From Smittium culicis (Eukaryota; Kickxellomycota; Harpellomycetes; Harpellales; Legeriomycetaceae): a DNA stretch of 20,648 nt. Where the stretch lies: positions 22,933-43,580 of the forward strand of contig LSSN01000595.1 of assembly GCA_001970855.1 (NCBI GenBank), written 5' to 3'. The notes under the pieces are model-generated. The model saw only the letters and a list, made by a program, of their open reading frames with translations. It ran no database searches and was not told the DNA's origin. Position numbers and translations under genes: made by a program. Positions 12,301-20,573 of this stretch are shown piece after piece (position 1 is the stretch's first letter; every line of letters begins with the position of its first letter).

Positions 12301-13884
12301 AAGGATGTATGATGTTGAAAGCAGCATTAGAGAATTAACCAAAAAACTTGACTCAGTTTCATCTATGAAAAAAATTTACCAATCTTTGAATAGTCAGCTA
12401 GATTTAGACCAGCACGCTCTTAATTTGATCATTGGTCAAATAGAATCAAGTTCAAGTTCAAAGCTTAAAAAAAGGCTTGATGAGATCGATATTGAGATTA
12501 CAAACTACATGAATGTGGTTGAAGAGAGTAAGAAAATTGAGAAAGATTCGATCGAGCAGTCAAACAAAATTCACAAGGACATGGTGGATTTTTCTCAAGA
12601 TAAGGATGGGAAGCTTTTTGAGATGAAAGCTGAGCTAGAAAGTATGAAAAAAAAAGATTTGACTTTGCTAAATAAGGTAAAATCTGCTCAAAAAATGATG
12701 CAAGCAAGCGAGTTAGAAAAGGATGAGATTGAAGCAGAGTTTAATCAACTACTCGAACAAAGAGAATCAGGGAAAGAAGTTATTGAGCAGCTTATTAATA
12801 GTAAAAAAGAAAATGAGGATCTATTATTGTTATCCAAAAAAGAATTTGATGAGCTAAACAAACTTTTAGGCAATGCTATGCTACAACTTAAAGGCTTCAA
12901 TAAAGAGTTGCAGGAGCTTGACGATCTGTATAAAAAAAAGCAAACTGAACAAAGTAACTGCGAGCTTTTAGTTCAGCAAATAACGCGTGAAATCAACCGT
13001 ATAAGTAGTGAAGCTGTAAGCTTAAAAAATCAAATAGGAAAAATGATTAATGATCCGAACAACTCCTGGATACTTGATTTCAAGCACTTGTTTGGTCAGC
13101 CAAACAGTGCGTTTGATTTTGTAAAACAGGATCCAGTTTTGGCAAAAAGAGAGCTATCAACTTTAAAAGAAAGACTATCAGTATTGGTAAAGACTACAAA
13201 CTTAACAGTTCAGTCTAATATTGAAAAAGTAGAATCGAGAGAATCTGGGTTGAAGATGATGTTGAAAACTGTTTTTAGAGATAAACGTAAAATCCAAGAT
13301 ACTATCATAACTTTAGATAAATACAAGGAAGAGGCGTTAGATCGAACATGGAAGATAGTTGATAAAGATTTTGGTGGCATATTCTCAGACTTGCTTCCAG
13401 GGAATACAGCTAGGCTAGACCAAATTGAAGGGCAGCCAATTACCTCAGGTTTACAAGTTAAAGTTAATCTTGGAGGTGTTTGGAAAAACAGTTTGAGCGA
13501 ATTAAGTGGAGGACAGAGGTAAGGAAAACTTTAAGACATTAAGGCTACTATTTAATCATTGAATTTTTTTAACGATAAAAATTGTGTCTTTAGTTAATTT
13601 TTATCACTCAGCATTGTTTTTTATTAATTTTTTTTAGGTCATTAATAGCACTCTCTTTGATCTTGGCATTACTACAATTTAAACCTGCACCGATGTACAT
13701 TTTGGATGAAATTGATGCAGCATTAGATTTAAGTCATACCCAAAACATTGGCAGATTATTTAAATCTAGATTCAAAGGTTCACAATTCATTGTAGTGTCT
13801 TTGAAAGAAGGAATGTTTAACAACGCAAATGTTCTATTTAAAGTAAAGTTTAAAAATGGAGTTTCCACAGTTGAGAGAAATTGA
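9334..13884 (+). CDS. SMC2: Condensin subunit SMC2, 13 exons
   Basis: Structural-maintenance-of-chromosomes ATPase that pairs with SMC4 in condensin and compacts chromosomes in the nucleus. Exons: 9334-9501, 9571-9720, 9789-10061, 10127-10264, 10336-10476, 10539-10694, 10782-10968, 11059-11234, 11306-11401, 11470-11646, 11783-12020, 12138-13518, 13638-13884. They join in frame to 1175 residues, matching the family (about 1170-1200). Visible in order: Walker A GLNGSGKS (32-39), Q-loop MQGK (146-149), EEAAGTR (166-172), coiled coil, hinge (about 507-675, with AGGRLYN and TIIPLNKI), second coiled coil, the SMC2-typical [11 protein letters not shown] (951-961), signature LSGGQR (1089-1094), Walker B YILDEID (1114-1120) and ALDLSH. 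The ATG gives the usual SMC2 N-terminus, ending just before EGFKSY-like residues. Introns are 62-136 bp, all GT...AG; intron 2 has CTAAC at 9758-9762. Eleven introns interrupt the first 634 codons, only one the rest. No frameshift or missing catalytic residue. Confidence 0.97.
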
Positions 13885-14980
13885 GAGGTTTTAAGTAGCT
13901 CTCTATTAATATACCATTTATTTATTATAATACCTCTATATATGATTTTCCACATTTTCTGAGTTTTTTTACTAATATTTATATTAATACTATTATTTTT
14001 ATTTCTGGTCTTAGTTTTATTAAAATAAATAACATGAAATCTAGGATCAGTCAGTATTGGAAAGCTATTTAGAAAATAATATATACTATAAAGTAATATT
14101 TGCAAATTATCCAACAAAGCTTTGCAACTCATTCTAAAGAAAATCTAAGTTCGTAGTAATATACTTAATGGATAAATAAAAAATCGTATAATAAATACTT
14201 GGGTAGCTAAGTGCTGCTATTCATGCAACATGTAAAATAACTTTTTTTAAATTGAATTGGTTTTTTTAAAATTTGCGTGAATTTCCACACTTTTAATATT
14301 TTGGGCGGTTATATATAAATTTTACTTATAGAGTGGGGATCAAATTTTAATATTATTTAAACTATCTTATGGAAATTTTTTATTATAGTTTTTTAGCTGT
14401 GAAGAATTCGTACTTAGAAATGTACATTGGTGGTAACCTTGTGACCTTGATAAGCATAAAATAGTTTCGATTGAATTATAAATAAGGTAACGAAGCGAAG
14501 TCGATGTGTAGATATAAACATCATTAAGCTAACAAACGCAGAAATACGATTTAACTGAATCTAAATAGTCGTGATGTTTTATATCTTTGTGTTGAAATTG
14601 AATTTAATTTATTTAATTTAGTTATTTATTTATTTGGACTTTCAAGCAAACCCAAAAGATTGAATCAAAAAAATAATAAAGTATAGCAATGTATTTTTAT
14701 TAAGTGATTTAAAAAAAAATAATAAAAAAGCAGCAACATATTTTTGCTTTTAAAGTGCAAAAAGCAAAAATTAGAAAAAAATACCACGAATAATTTAGTG
14801 CTTTGATTTGCTAAAAAATTCTATCCAAAGAAAAAATCAGTTCATTTTAATTCATATATTTCAGATCAAAGCTGATAATAAAGTTTTGAAAAACTGATTA
14901 CATTTTTTTATTAAAGAAAAAAATTGTGTTTTCTCTCTCTAGAATAATAGAATTCAAAAGTTATCAAATTTTAATTATCA
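13885..14980. other. Intergenic region between SMC2 and the TMEM223-like gene
   Basis: About 1.1 kb holding the SMC2 3' UTR and the promoter of the next gene. An AATAAA-type string occurs near 14023-14030. A somewhat GC-richer patch at about 14425-14560 contains GGTAACC and AAGGTAACG strings but no recognisable RNA gene. A TCTCTCTCTAG string just before 14941 resembles a splice acceptor and could end a 5' UTR intron. I see no further coding exon. Confidence 0.7.
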
Positions 14981-16400
14981 ATGAGTTCTATACTTAAAGG
15001 TAAGATATACCCAGTTTGCAAGATTGATATTTAATAATTGCCTTTTTTTTCATAGCGATACTAGCTACAAAAAGTAGTTTTTATTTCATATAAAGTCTTT
15101 AATTACTCGATTATTAATTTCACATTACCTTTAGCTATTTTTACTTTTCCCTTTAAAATTTGAATTTATAAACTCATATACCTCGATTTATAGCGATTAG
15201 ATTTGGCTCTGAGCTCAATGGTCTGAAGCATTCCAACATCATTATTCACCAATTTCGTCAAAATAACAATACCACGAACATCATAAAGAGACAAGCCACA
15301 ATATCAAAAACGTCCACAAGCAGGTAATAAATTCGGATTACACTTATGATACTGTTTGAATAACAAAAAAATATTCAATGTAAAATTATTATATTAATTT
15401 CCACTAGAGCGTACAGCACAAAATTTAACTTGGGGCTGCCAAGAAAGGAGAGCCATATAAACAAAAAAAAGCTTCTTTTGCAATGGAAAAATAAGGAAGA
15501 GATACTAATTTATGAGCGTGGAGATAAACCAAAAAGTTTCAAACTTTTATTTGCGCTTGCTTTTGGTCAGCTAGTAATTTGGTAATTGAATTTGCTATAT
15601 TCGAAAATAATACTCTTAATATTTATTGCGATAAGTAGAGTATTCAGTCTATTTGTTTGTTTACCATTAATTTTGTATCCAAAAATTCTTATTTCATACG
15701 ATGTATTTTATTTTATTTTATTTTCGATAGGATAAATCTTGCAGATATTGCTTGGAATTATATGGTTGCAGAAGACAGGTATTTTTTTTAAATTGGGCTT
15801 TATTTTGGAATTAAATATTTAATGTTTATTGAGACTATATTTCTTTTCAAGATTTGCAATATTATATTCCGAATGGTGACTTTATCGAGTTGAAAACTTT
15901 TTAAAAGCGAATTTGTTATCCAAATTTTTGAATAATTAATTTTTTTTAAAAAATATATAATTAGTTCAAGTTCCGAAGACGAGTTGAAGGCAAAAGACGA
16001 TCAAAACAGCGGCGAGTTACAGCTAGACACTCCGCTGAAACGAGGGCTATATGCTTCTGGGATTATGATATTCGGGATAGGAATAACAAGCGCTATTTTA
16101 ATATATTCAACAAGACTTTTAACCAGAGCAAGTATTGTTAATTCAGGAGCAAATATTAGGTTAGAAAGACTGTCGCTGCTGAGAAAGAAAGTTGTCACTA
16201 CATATCCAATCCATGAGATGTATAGTAGGAATAAGCTTTATACTGGAAAGGGAGTCAATGGACTTGAAGATGGCCTCAACAACCAATGGGTTCTAACTAG
16301 CTACAATGGAGGCCTTGGGTTTGTATTTGATAGAAAAGGTATTTTTTTTAACCCAGAGCACTTGGACGTAGCATTTTATAGAAAAAGAACCTCATCATAA
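14981..16400 (+). CDS. TMEM223-like mitochondrial inner-membrane protein, 5 exons
   Basis: Exons 14981-14999, 15194-15323, 15408-15581, 15731-15778 and 15965-16400 join in frame to 268 residues; introns are 194, 84, 149 and 186 bp, all GT...AG. Residues 1-50 are rich in Lys, Arg, Ser, Thr and Asn and poor in acids, as in a matrix-targeting presequence, and end in R-A-Y-S (50-53), which fits the R-3 processing motif. EEILIYERG (80-88) leads into a first hydrophobic segment (about 94-116). After a polar loop, KRGLYASG starts a second (about 149-172). The C-terminus has FVFDRKGIFFNPEHLD, resembling the FLLDKTGHFPNTKLFD block I recall from human TMEM223. That family (about 200 residues in animals) is tied to cytochrome c oxidase assembly. 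The assignment rests on topology and short motifs, so moderate certainty. The first exon is only 19 bp and depends on the presequence logic. No break seen. Confidence 0.72.
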
Positions 16401-16582
16401 ATTAGACAGAGTCAATATTTTAGCTACGCTCAACTAATGATTTTTGATAAATGATACTTTATTTTAAAATAAAATTGTATAAACTAAACCTTTGCAGTTT
16501 AATGAAGATAAGAAAAAGGGGTTTCTATTCAGAGTATTTTATTATTTAGATAAGAGATGAGTTTTTTTTTTTTGAAATCAGA
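16401..16582. other. Shared 3' region of two convergent genes
   Basis: 182 bp separate the TAA of the TMEM223-like gene from the stop of the APS kinase gene. AATAAA-type polyadenylation strings are present on both strands, AAAATAAAATTG near 16465 on plus and AATAAAA (seen as TTTTATT near 16537) on minus. A T12 run at 16562-16573 reads as A12 shortly after the APS kinase stop. The two transcripts probably end within or overlap across this space. Confidence 0.65.
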
Positions 16583-17197
16583 CTATTTTTGTAAAATCCC
16601 TCTTTGAGACAAAAAATCTTCAATTTTGGCAACAGATTCAGATACTTGTAGTGTGCTTGTATCAAGGTGAATTTCAGGATTTTTAGGTTTTTCGTAAGGG
16701 GCAGAGATACCAGTGAATTCCTTAATGAGACCTTGTCTTGCTTTTTGGTACAGTCCTTTAGGATCTCTGCTTTCAGCGACTTCGAGAGTAGAATCAACGA
16801 ATACTTCGATGAATTCAATGCCGCTTTGTTCGTGTATGGCGCGGGCTTGGTCTCTGTCTTGGGAGTATGGGCTAATGAAGCAAGCAATGCAGACGATGTT
16901 AGCGTCGGAGAAGAGCTTGCACACTTCAGAGATGCGTCTGATGTTTTCGGTTCTGTCCTTTTCAGAGAAGCCAAGGTCCTTGTTGAGCCCAAAGCGGATA
17001 TTGTCTCCATCTAGGATATATGCTTTGATGCCTCTGGCGAAAAGCGACTTTTCGAGATCAACGGCTACTGTGCTTTTTCCTGACCCGGACAAACCTGTCA
17101 GCCATATGGTTGCACCTTTATGGTTGAACGCAGACTGTCTCTGCTCCTTGGAAACTCCGCTGTGATGCCATGTTATGTTTTTATCTGAATTTGTCAT
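16583..17197 (-). CDS. MET14: Adenylylsulfate kinase (APS kinase), intronless
   Basis: Phosphorylates adenosine 5'-phosphosulfate with ATP to make PAPS, the second step of sulfate assimilation, acting in the cytosol. The 204-residue protein is close to the usual fungal length. Visible motifs: NITWH start (7-11), P-loop GLSGSGKS (35-42), DGDNIRFGLNKDLGFS (63-78), DRTENIRRISEV (81-92), FISPY with the serine (109) that is transiently phosphorylated in the E. coli enzyme, RDPKGLY (144-150) and FTGISAPYE (161-169). The ISAPYE form and the overall sequence resemble yeast Met14. The ATG at 17197 directly precedes the typical N-terminus. Unlike its two neighbours it has no intron, and its 5' and middle thirds use many GC-ending codons (ATC, AAC, GAC, CTC, TTC), giving a GC content near 45 percent. 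High expression is the simplest reason; transfer or retroposition is possible. No break or missing catalytic residue. Confidence 0.96.
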   Translation of the reverse strand: MTNSDKNITWHHSGVSKEQRQSAFNHKGATIWLTGLSGSGKSTVAVDLEKSLFARGIKAYILDGDNIRFGLNKDLGFSEKDRTENIRRISEVCKLFSDANIVCIACFISPYSQDRDQARAIHEQSGIEFIEVFVDSTLEVAESRDPKGLYQKARQGLIKEFTGISAPYEKPKNPEIHLDTSTLQVSESVAKIEDFLSQRGILQK

Positions 17198-18010
17198 TAT
17201 GTATTGCTAGTTTATTGTTAAGAAAGTGATCTATTGCTTGTTTGAAGGCTATTTATCGATCTTGCTATGAGTATTAATTTATGATACTGCTTGAAATGGA
17301 TTAATGATATAGATTTATAACTACTAATTTAATCAGATATGAAGAAGTATAAATTGTTGTCCACTAATGATATATTTATAGAAAAACGTCATAATTATGA
17401 AAATAATAAATTTAAGTGTTATTGAAAAGCCATCAAGCGTGGACACATTGAAGTTTGAAAATATTGTAAACATGGTTAAAACTACGTACAAGTGACGTTA
17501 TTGTAGTTAAGTGCATCGAAAAAAGCTCGCTTTTTTCTCTTTTACCCTTTAGACCCTCCGTACACATTTGTAAGCAATTCTAGGCCATAGTGAACTGGGC
17601 AAATGGACTTTGTTTGGTCTGGTCGCTCAAAAGCGAGTAATCCATTTACTCTAATAAAATAAATAGTGAATAAATTCGCAATATTGCTCTAATCTTTCGC
17701 TAGTTTAGCATCCATTTTATGCCATTGGCTATGACATAATATCAGGGCTGCGATTAGTCATCGCCTTAAGCTATTGATTGAACCCTGTTATTATTTCCCC
17801 TTCCCCTTCAAATTGCTCAGATATAGAGACGGTAAGACAATGCTTTAAAAGGGAACTACGAAATACTCCAGTTAATATCAAGTCTGACTGATTGCAGAGC
17901 TTTAATGGCCATACAGACACAGCTGCCTATCGAATTCTGCTTAATTTTGCAAAACAGCTATCTGCCTTTTAGCTTATCTAGCCTCCTCTCCTCTCCTCCC
18001 CTCTCCTATT
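17198..18010. other. Upstream region of the APS kinase gene
   Basis: About 800 bp with no protein gene. The part nearest the ATG should be the APS kinase promoter; no CACGTG (Cbf1-type) site is present here, but TGACGT-type strings occur at about 17387 (ACGTCA) and 17492. From about 17440 on, GC content rises. A hairpin TCGCT-CAAA-AGCGA lies at 17623-17636. The span 17541-17769 may be a badly decayed copy of the inverted-repeat element found downstream. I recognise no tRNA or snRNA. Confidence 0.6.
17982..18007 (+). repeat. 26-nt homopyrimidine tract
   Basis: An unbroken C/T run built of CTCCT and CTCTC units. Polypurine-polypyrimidine tracts can form triplex DNA and can act as promoter or nucleosome-excluding elements. 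It sits three bases before the TTAA of the first MITE copy. Function unknown. Confidence 0.85.
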
Positions 18011-18213
18011 TTAACCCTTTCCCGCGCAACTCGCTTTATAAAAAAAAAACAAACTTATTGATTCGTTTGTGACGTATAGGTAAATTAACTATTTGCTGCG
18101 CTAATACAGTATACCAATAACCCTAAAGCATCTGGTTTTGCAGCGTTGTAGCTGAACGCAGTTGGCTATGCCTGATAGATCAAAAACAGCTAACAGCCTG
18201 TGAAAATATTGAA
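18011..18213 (+). mobile_element. piggyBac-type MITE, copy 1
   Basis: The left end is TTAA followed by CCCTTTCCCGCGCA, then CTCGCTTTATAAAAA and TTGATTCGTTT. The right end is decayed (CTGTGAAAATATTGAA), but the preceding subterminal block (18154-18187) matches copy 2 at 27 of 34 positions. TTAA target sites and CCC...GGG termini are the hallmarks of the piggyBac superfamily; with about 200 bp and no coding sequence this would be a non-autonomous MITE. The right boundary is approximate to a few bases. Confidence 0.6.
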
Positions 18214-18220
18214 AGGATGA

Positions 18221-18281
18221 TTTTTATAAAAATCAAGTTTACTTAATTCGCTTGTGACTTACAAGTATGCGCATTATTTGC
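18221..18281 (+). repeat. Partial direct repeat of the MITE left end
   Basis: Contains TTATAAAAA, ACTTAATTCGCTTGTGAC and ATTATTTGC in the same order and nearly the same spacing as 18036-18095 of MITE copy 1. No matching CCCTTT terminus precedes it and no clear right end follows. It is either a truncated further copy or a local duplication of copy 1. Confidence 0.5.
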
Positions 18282-18414
18282 AATTGGACTGAAGCAAGTC
18301 AAGACTTATATATGGGATACTCTTTTGAAGAGCAGAACATTTTCTTTATATTTTTTCCTTCGCTTCAAATTATATTTGAATTTTAAATTCAACTATTGTA
18401 TAGTATCAAATGAA

Positions 18415-18613
18415 TTAACCCTTTCCCGCGCATTAGACCGTTTTTGATCCACCAAATATAGCCAACTGCACTCAATAAAAATATATTAATTTCAAGATCC
18501 AAATAATTATTAGTTTCTTGTTGAATGTCATCAAATTATAAATCAGCTTTTAAAACTGTAAACGAATCAACAAATTCGTTTATATCAAAGATTGTTGGGC
18601 GGTAAAAGGTTAA
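18415..18613 (-). mobile_element. piggyBac-type MITE, copy 2 (best preserved ends)
   Basis: Both ends are intact enough to define it: TTAA-CCCTTTCCCGCGCA on the left (18415-18432) and TGTTGGGCGGTAAAAGG-TTAA on the right. The TTAA at each end is a perfect target-site duplication and the body is 191 bp. Read on the minus strand, the right end matches the left end of copy 1 (CAAC, CTTT, ATA, then TTGATTCGTTT), and the left end matches the right end of copy 1. Hence it is the same element in opposite orientation. No coding capacity. Transposition would require a piggyBac transposase from elsewhere in the genome. Confidence 0.7.
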
Positions 18614-18744
18614 TTAGTCTTGAGCCACTTATACTTTCCATTTTCCCTCCCAGATAAAGTCGTATATTTTCAATCCAAGTACTATTAAAAGGTTAAAGAT
18701 GGTAATACTGAAAAGTAAAATCATAAAATGAACGCCCAAAAATA
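18614..18744. other. Spacer between MITE copies 2 and 3
   Basis: Non-coding. It contains one further AAAAGGTTAA string near 18686-18695 that resembles an isolated MITE right end. Nothing else is recognised. Confidence 0.5.
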
Positions 18745-18938
18745 ATAGCCCTTTCCAGTCCAACATTCTTTATAAAAACTAGTTTATTAATTCTTATGAT
18801 TTAATACGAGTTTATTATTTGCTTAAATATTTTAATATTCCAATAGTTATATGATCCTCTGAATTAAATCACTATTTTTGAATTTAATTTGCTAGATTTA
18901 GTATATCTTAAACAGTCAACCTCGCGTAAAAGAGATAA
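18745..18938 (+). mobile_element. piggyBac-type MITE, copy 3 (degenerate)
   Basis: Starts CCCTTTCCAGTCCAACATTC (18749), then CTTTATAAAAAC, TTATTAATTC and TTATTATTTGC in the same order as copy 1. It ends with CTCGCGTAAAAGAG (18921-18934). The 40 bases ending at CTCGCG match the right subterminal block of copy 2 at roughly two thirds of positions. The flanks read ATAG and ATAA instead of TTAA, so the target duplication has decayed. The body of 186 bp agrees with the other copies. Confidence 0.55.
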
Positions 18939-20369
18939 ACTATGAGCAGAAATGATCTCTAAAACTATATACAATCTAATTTAATTTTATATATGTAGTT
19001 TATAGTTTTTTTTTATATACCAAGTCCTTCCATCCCCACTCCCCTACTCCCATTTTTTTTATTTCGTTTATAGCGATTTAACGTAGCTTAATTTAAAAAA
19101 ACATTAAAATCGCAGAATAAGAAGCAATTTGTAAATAAAATTTCGTATTTATATTGAAAGAAAAAATGAAGAGCGACTAAATAAATTTCAGACTAATCTT
19201 GATAAAACGTTCAATTATTAACCTTTCTTTTTTACTGATGGCAAAAAAATTTCTCATTTTCAAAATATAAAAGATTTATGTACTTTATCCGATCACATCA
19301 TTTCTTTTACAAAAATACATAAAAGTATTTTAGAATTACAATAAAACATTTCATTTTTTTTAAGTATCGTTCAAAAATGAATAAATAACATAACACCCCC
19401 TTTACAGCAATATCATAAAATTAAAAAGATATATAATAGATATTCATATATTCTAACAACAATATAAAAAAAATATATAATCTAATTACAAAATAGAATA
19501 CAAAGCTCCAGTTGTCCTGTTAAAGTTTATACCTATATAATTAGTGCTAAAAAATCGACATAAAGTTTATAAATCAGTAATTGAATATTATAAATTCTTT
19601 TAATTAGATAAAATTAAATCAAAAGTTACTAAGCTACTTTTTTAATTTTTGTTTAGTATTTTGGAATGGTTGTAACTATCGTTTAAATCTTATAATTAAT
19701 CTTTAAAGAATACAACGTGTTTCCGCACAAAATAAAATCATTAAAATAAATAAAAAAAGGTATTTGTAAAAATTAATATTTCAATAATAATTTAAAAACA
19801 ATTTTAAACTAAGCTTAAACACTTAAAAAAACTTGCTGTGTTTAATAAATCAGTAAAATTGTACATCTCGATTTTTTTTAATATTCCTCTAATTAGCCTT
19901 TAAACATATATAAATTTAGACTAAGGAAAGGTAAATAAATAATGAATTACAAAAAATCAATATATTTAGTTAAAAGGCTAATAATGAGCTAAAAAAATCA
20001 AAAGAGGCTAAAAGGTCAAGGGATTTTTGTTTTAACAACAAATTAATTAGAAATGAAAATTAGAAGTAAGTAATAAATGTAAAGCAATATCAAACTCATT
20101 TTCTTTTAAGAAAAGTCTCAAGGTATATACGAAAAAAATAAAGATGTTTTATAAAAAGTATATACATTTGTGTATAAAAAAAACTATAAATTAAATATTC
20201 CACGTCCGAACGCGATTAAATATAAAATAGCTTAAAAATTTTTAAATACAGTTTATTAAACGTAACATAAAAAAAGTTTTATATCAGTACCAGCAATAAA
20301 AGAATTTCGTAATACTGACTTATGCAAATCGATCTGATCCATATCGTCGAAATAATGATTGAAGAGCTA
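18939..20369. other. AT-rich intergenic region
   Basis: About 1.4 kb with no recognisable gene. The only notable part is the C-rich tract at 19025-19051. The rest is A/T-dominated DNA with frequent stops in all frames. Confidence 0.65.
19025..19051 (+). repeat. C-rich tract, near-quadruplex on the minus strand
   Basis: The plus strand has CCCC, CCCC and CCC runs separated by three or four bases, preceded by CC pairs. The complementary strand therefore has three G3-4 runs plus G2 pairs, just short of the canonical four-run quadruplex motif. Striking against the surrounding A/T-rich DNA. Confidence 0.6.
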
Positions 20370-20573
20370 CTAGTTAGATATTTTATTCACGTACTCTATT
20401 CCTTGGATATTATATAATAGCTCAACTTTATCGTCTGGAATATTTGCAACTATAAACCTTTCTCGAAAATAGTTAGGTAGGGGCTTTCCTTTAATTTTTT
20501 CAATATAATTTAGTATGTCTAGAGAATTCTTGTAGGTAGAAATAGATATAACTTTTACTTCGTATATTCCCAT
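20370..20573 (-). CDS. 67-residue protein resembling an inhibitor I9 (Pbi2-like) domain
   Basis: From the ATG at 20573 the frame encodes 67 residues ending EYVNKISN then TAG. The pattern fits the small fold shared by subtilisin propeptides and stand-alone fungal proteinase B inhibitors (Pbi2/IB2). A first strand (IYEVKVISIS) is followed by a helix (LDILNYIEKIKG), a strand (ERFIVANIP), a second helix (DDKVELLYNI) and a last strand (GIEYVNKI), with the IP-x(n)-GIEYV spacing seen in family members. Known relatives inhibit vacuolar serine proteases and assist vacuole fusion. The match is by fold pattern only. The frame stays open upstream of the ATG to the window edge, so the true start, or an upstream exon, may lie outside; it could also be part of a larger protein. 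Confidence 0.45.
   Translation of the reverse strand: MGIYEVKVISISTYKNSLDILNYIEKIKGKPLPNYFRERFIVANIPDDKVELLYNIQGIEYVNKISN

Noticed and set aside
10717..14132. Minus-strand frames at 10717-10980, 12130-12342, 12498-12707 and 13734-14132
   Set aside because: All are antisense to SMC2 exons or run from its last exon into AT-rich spacer. No recognisable protein.
15051..15071. Possible extra small exon after the CATAG at 15051-15055 in the TMEM223-like gene
   Set aside because: It reads into a stop, and direct splicing of the 19-bp exon to 15194 gives a coherent presequence in frame.
16001..16198. Minus-strand frame opposite the last exon of the TMEM223-like gene
   Set aside because: Shadow of a spliced gene with coherent topology on the plus strand.
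16546..17165. Long open frames in other registers: minus 16546-17010, plus 16667-17014 and plus 16713-17165
   Set aside because: They overlap the APS kinase gene, whose motifs are unmistakable, and are by-products of its GC-richer codons. None shows a family pattern.
17440..18010. tRNA, snRNA, SRP or RNase P RNA in the GC-richer spacer
   Set aside because: I looked for cloverleaf stems, a GTTCRANNC box and familiar snRNA cores and saw none.
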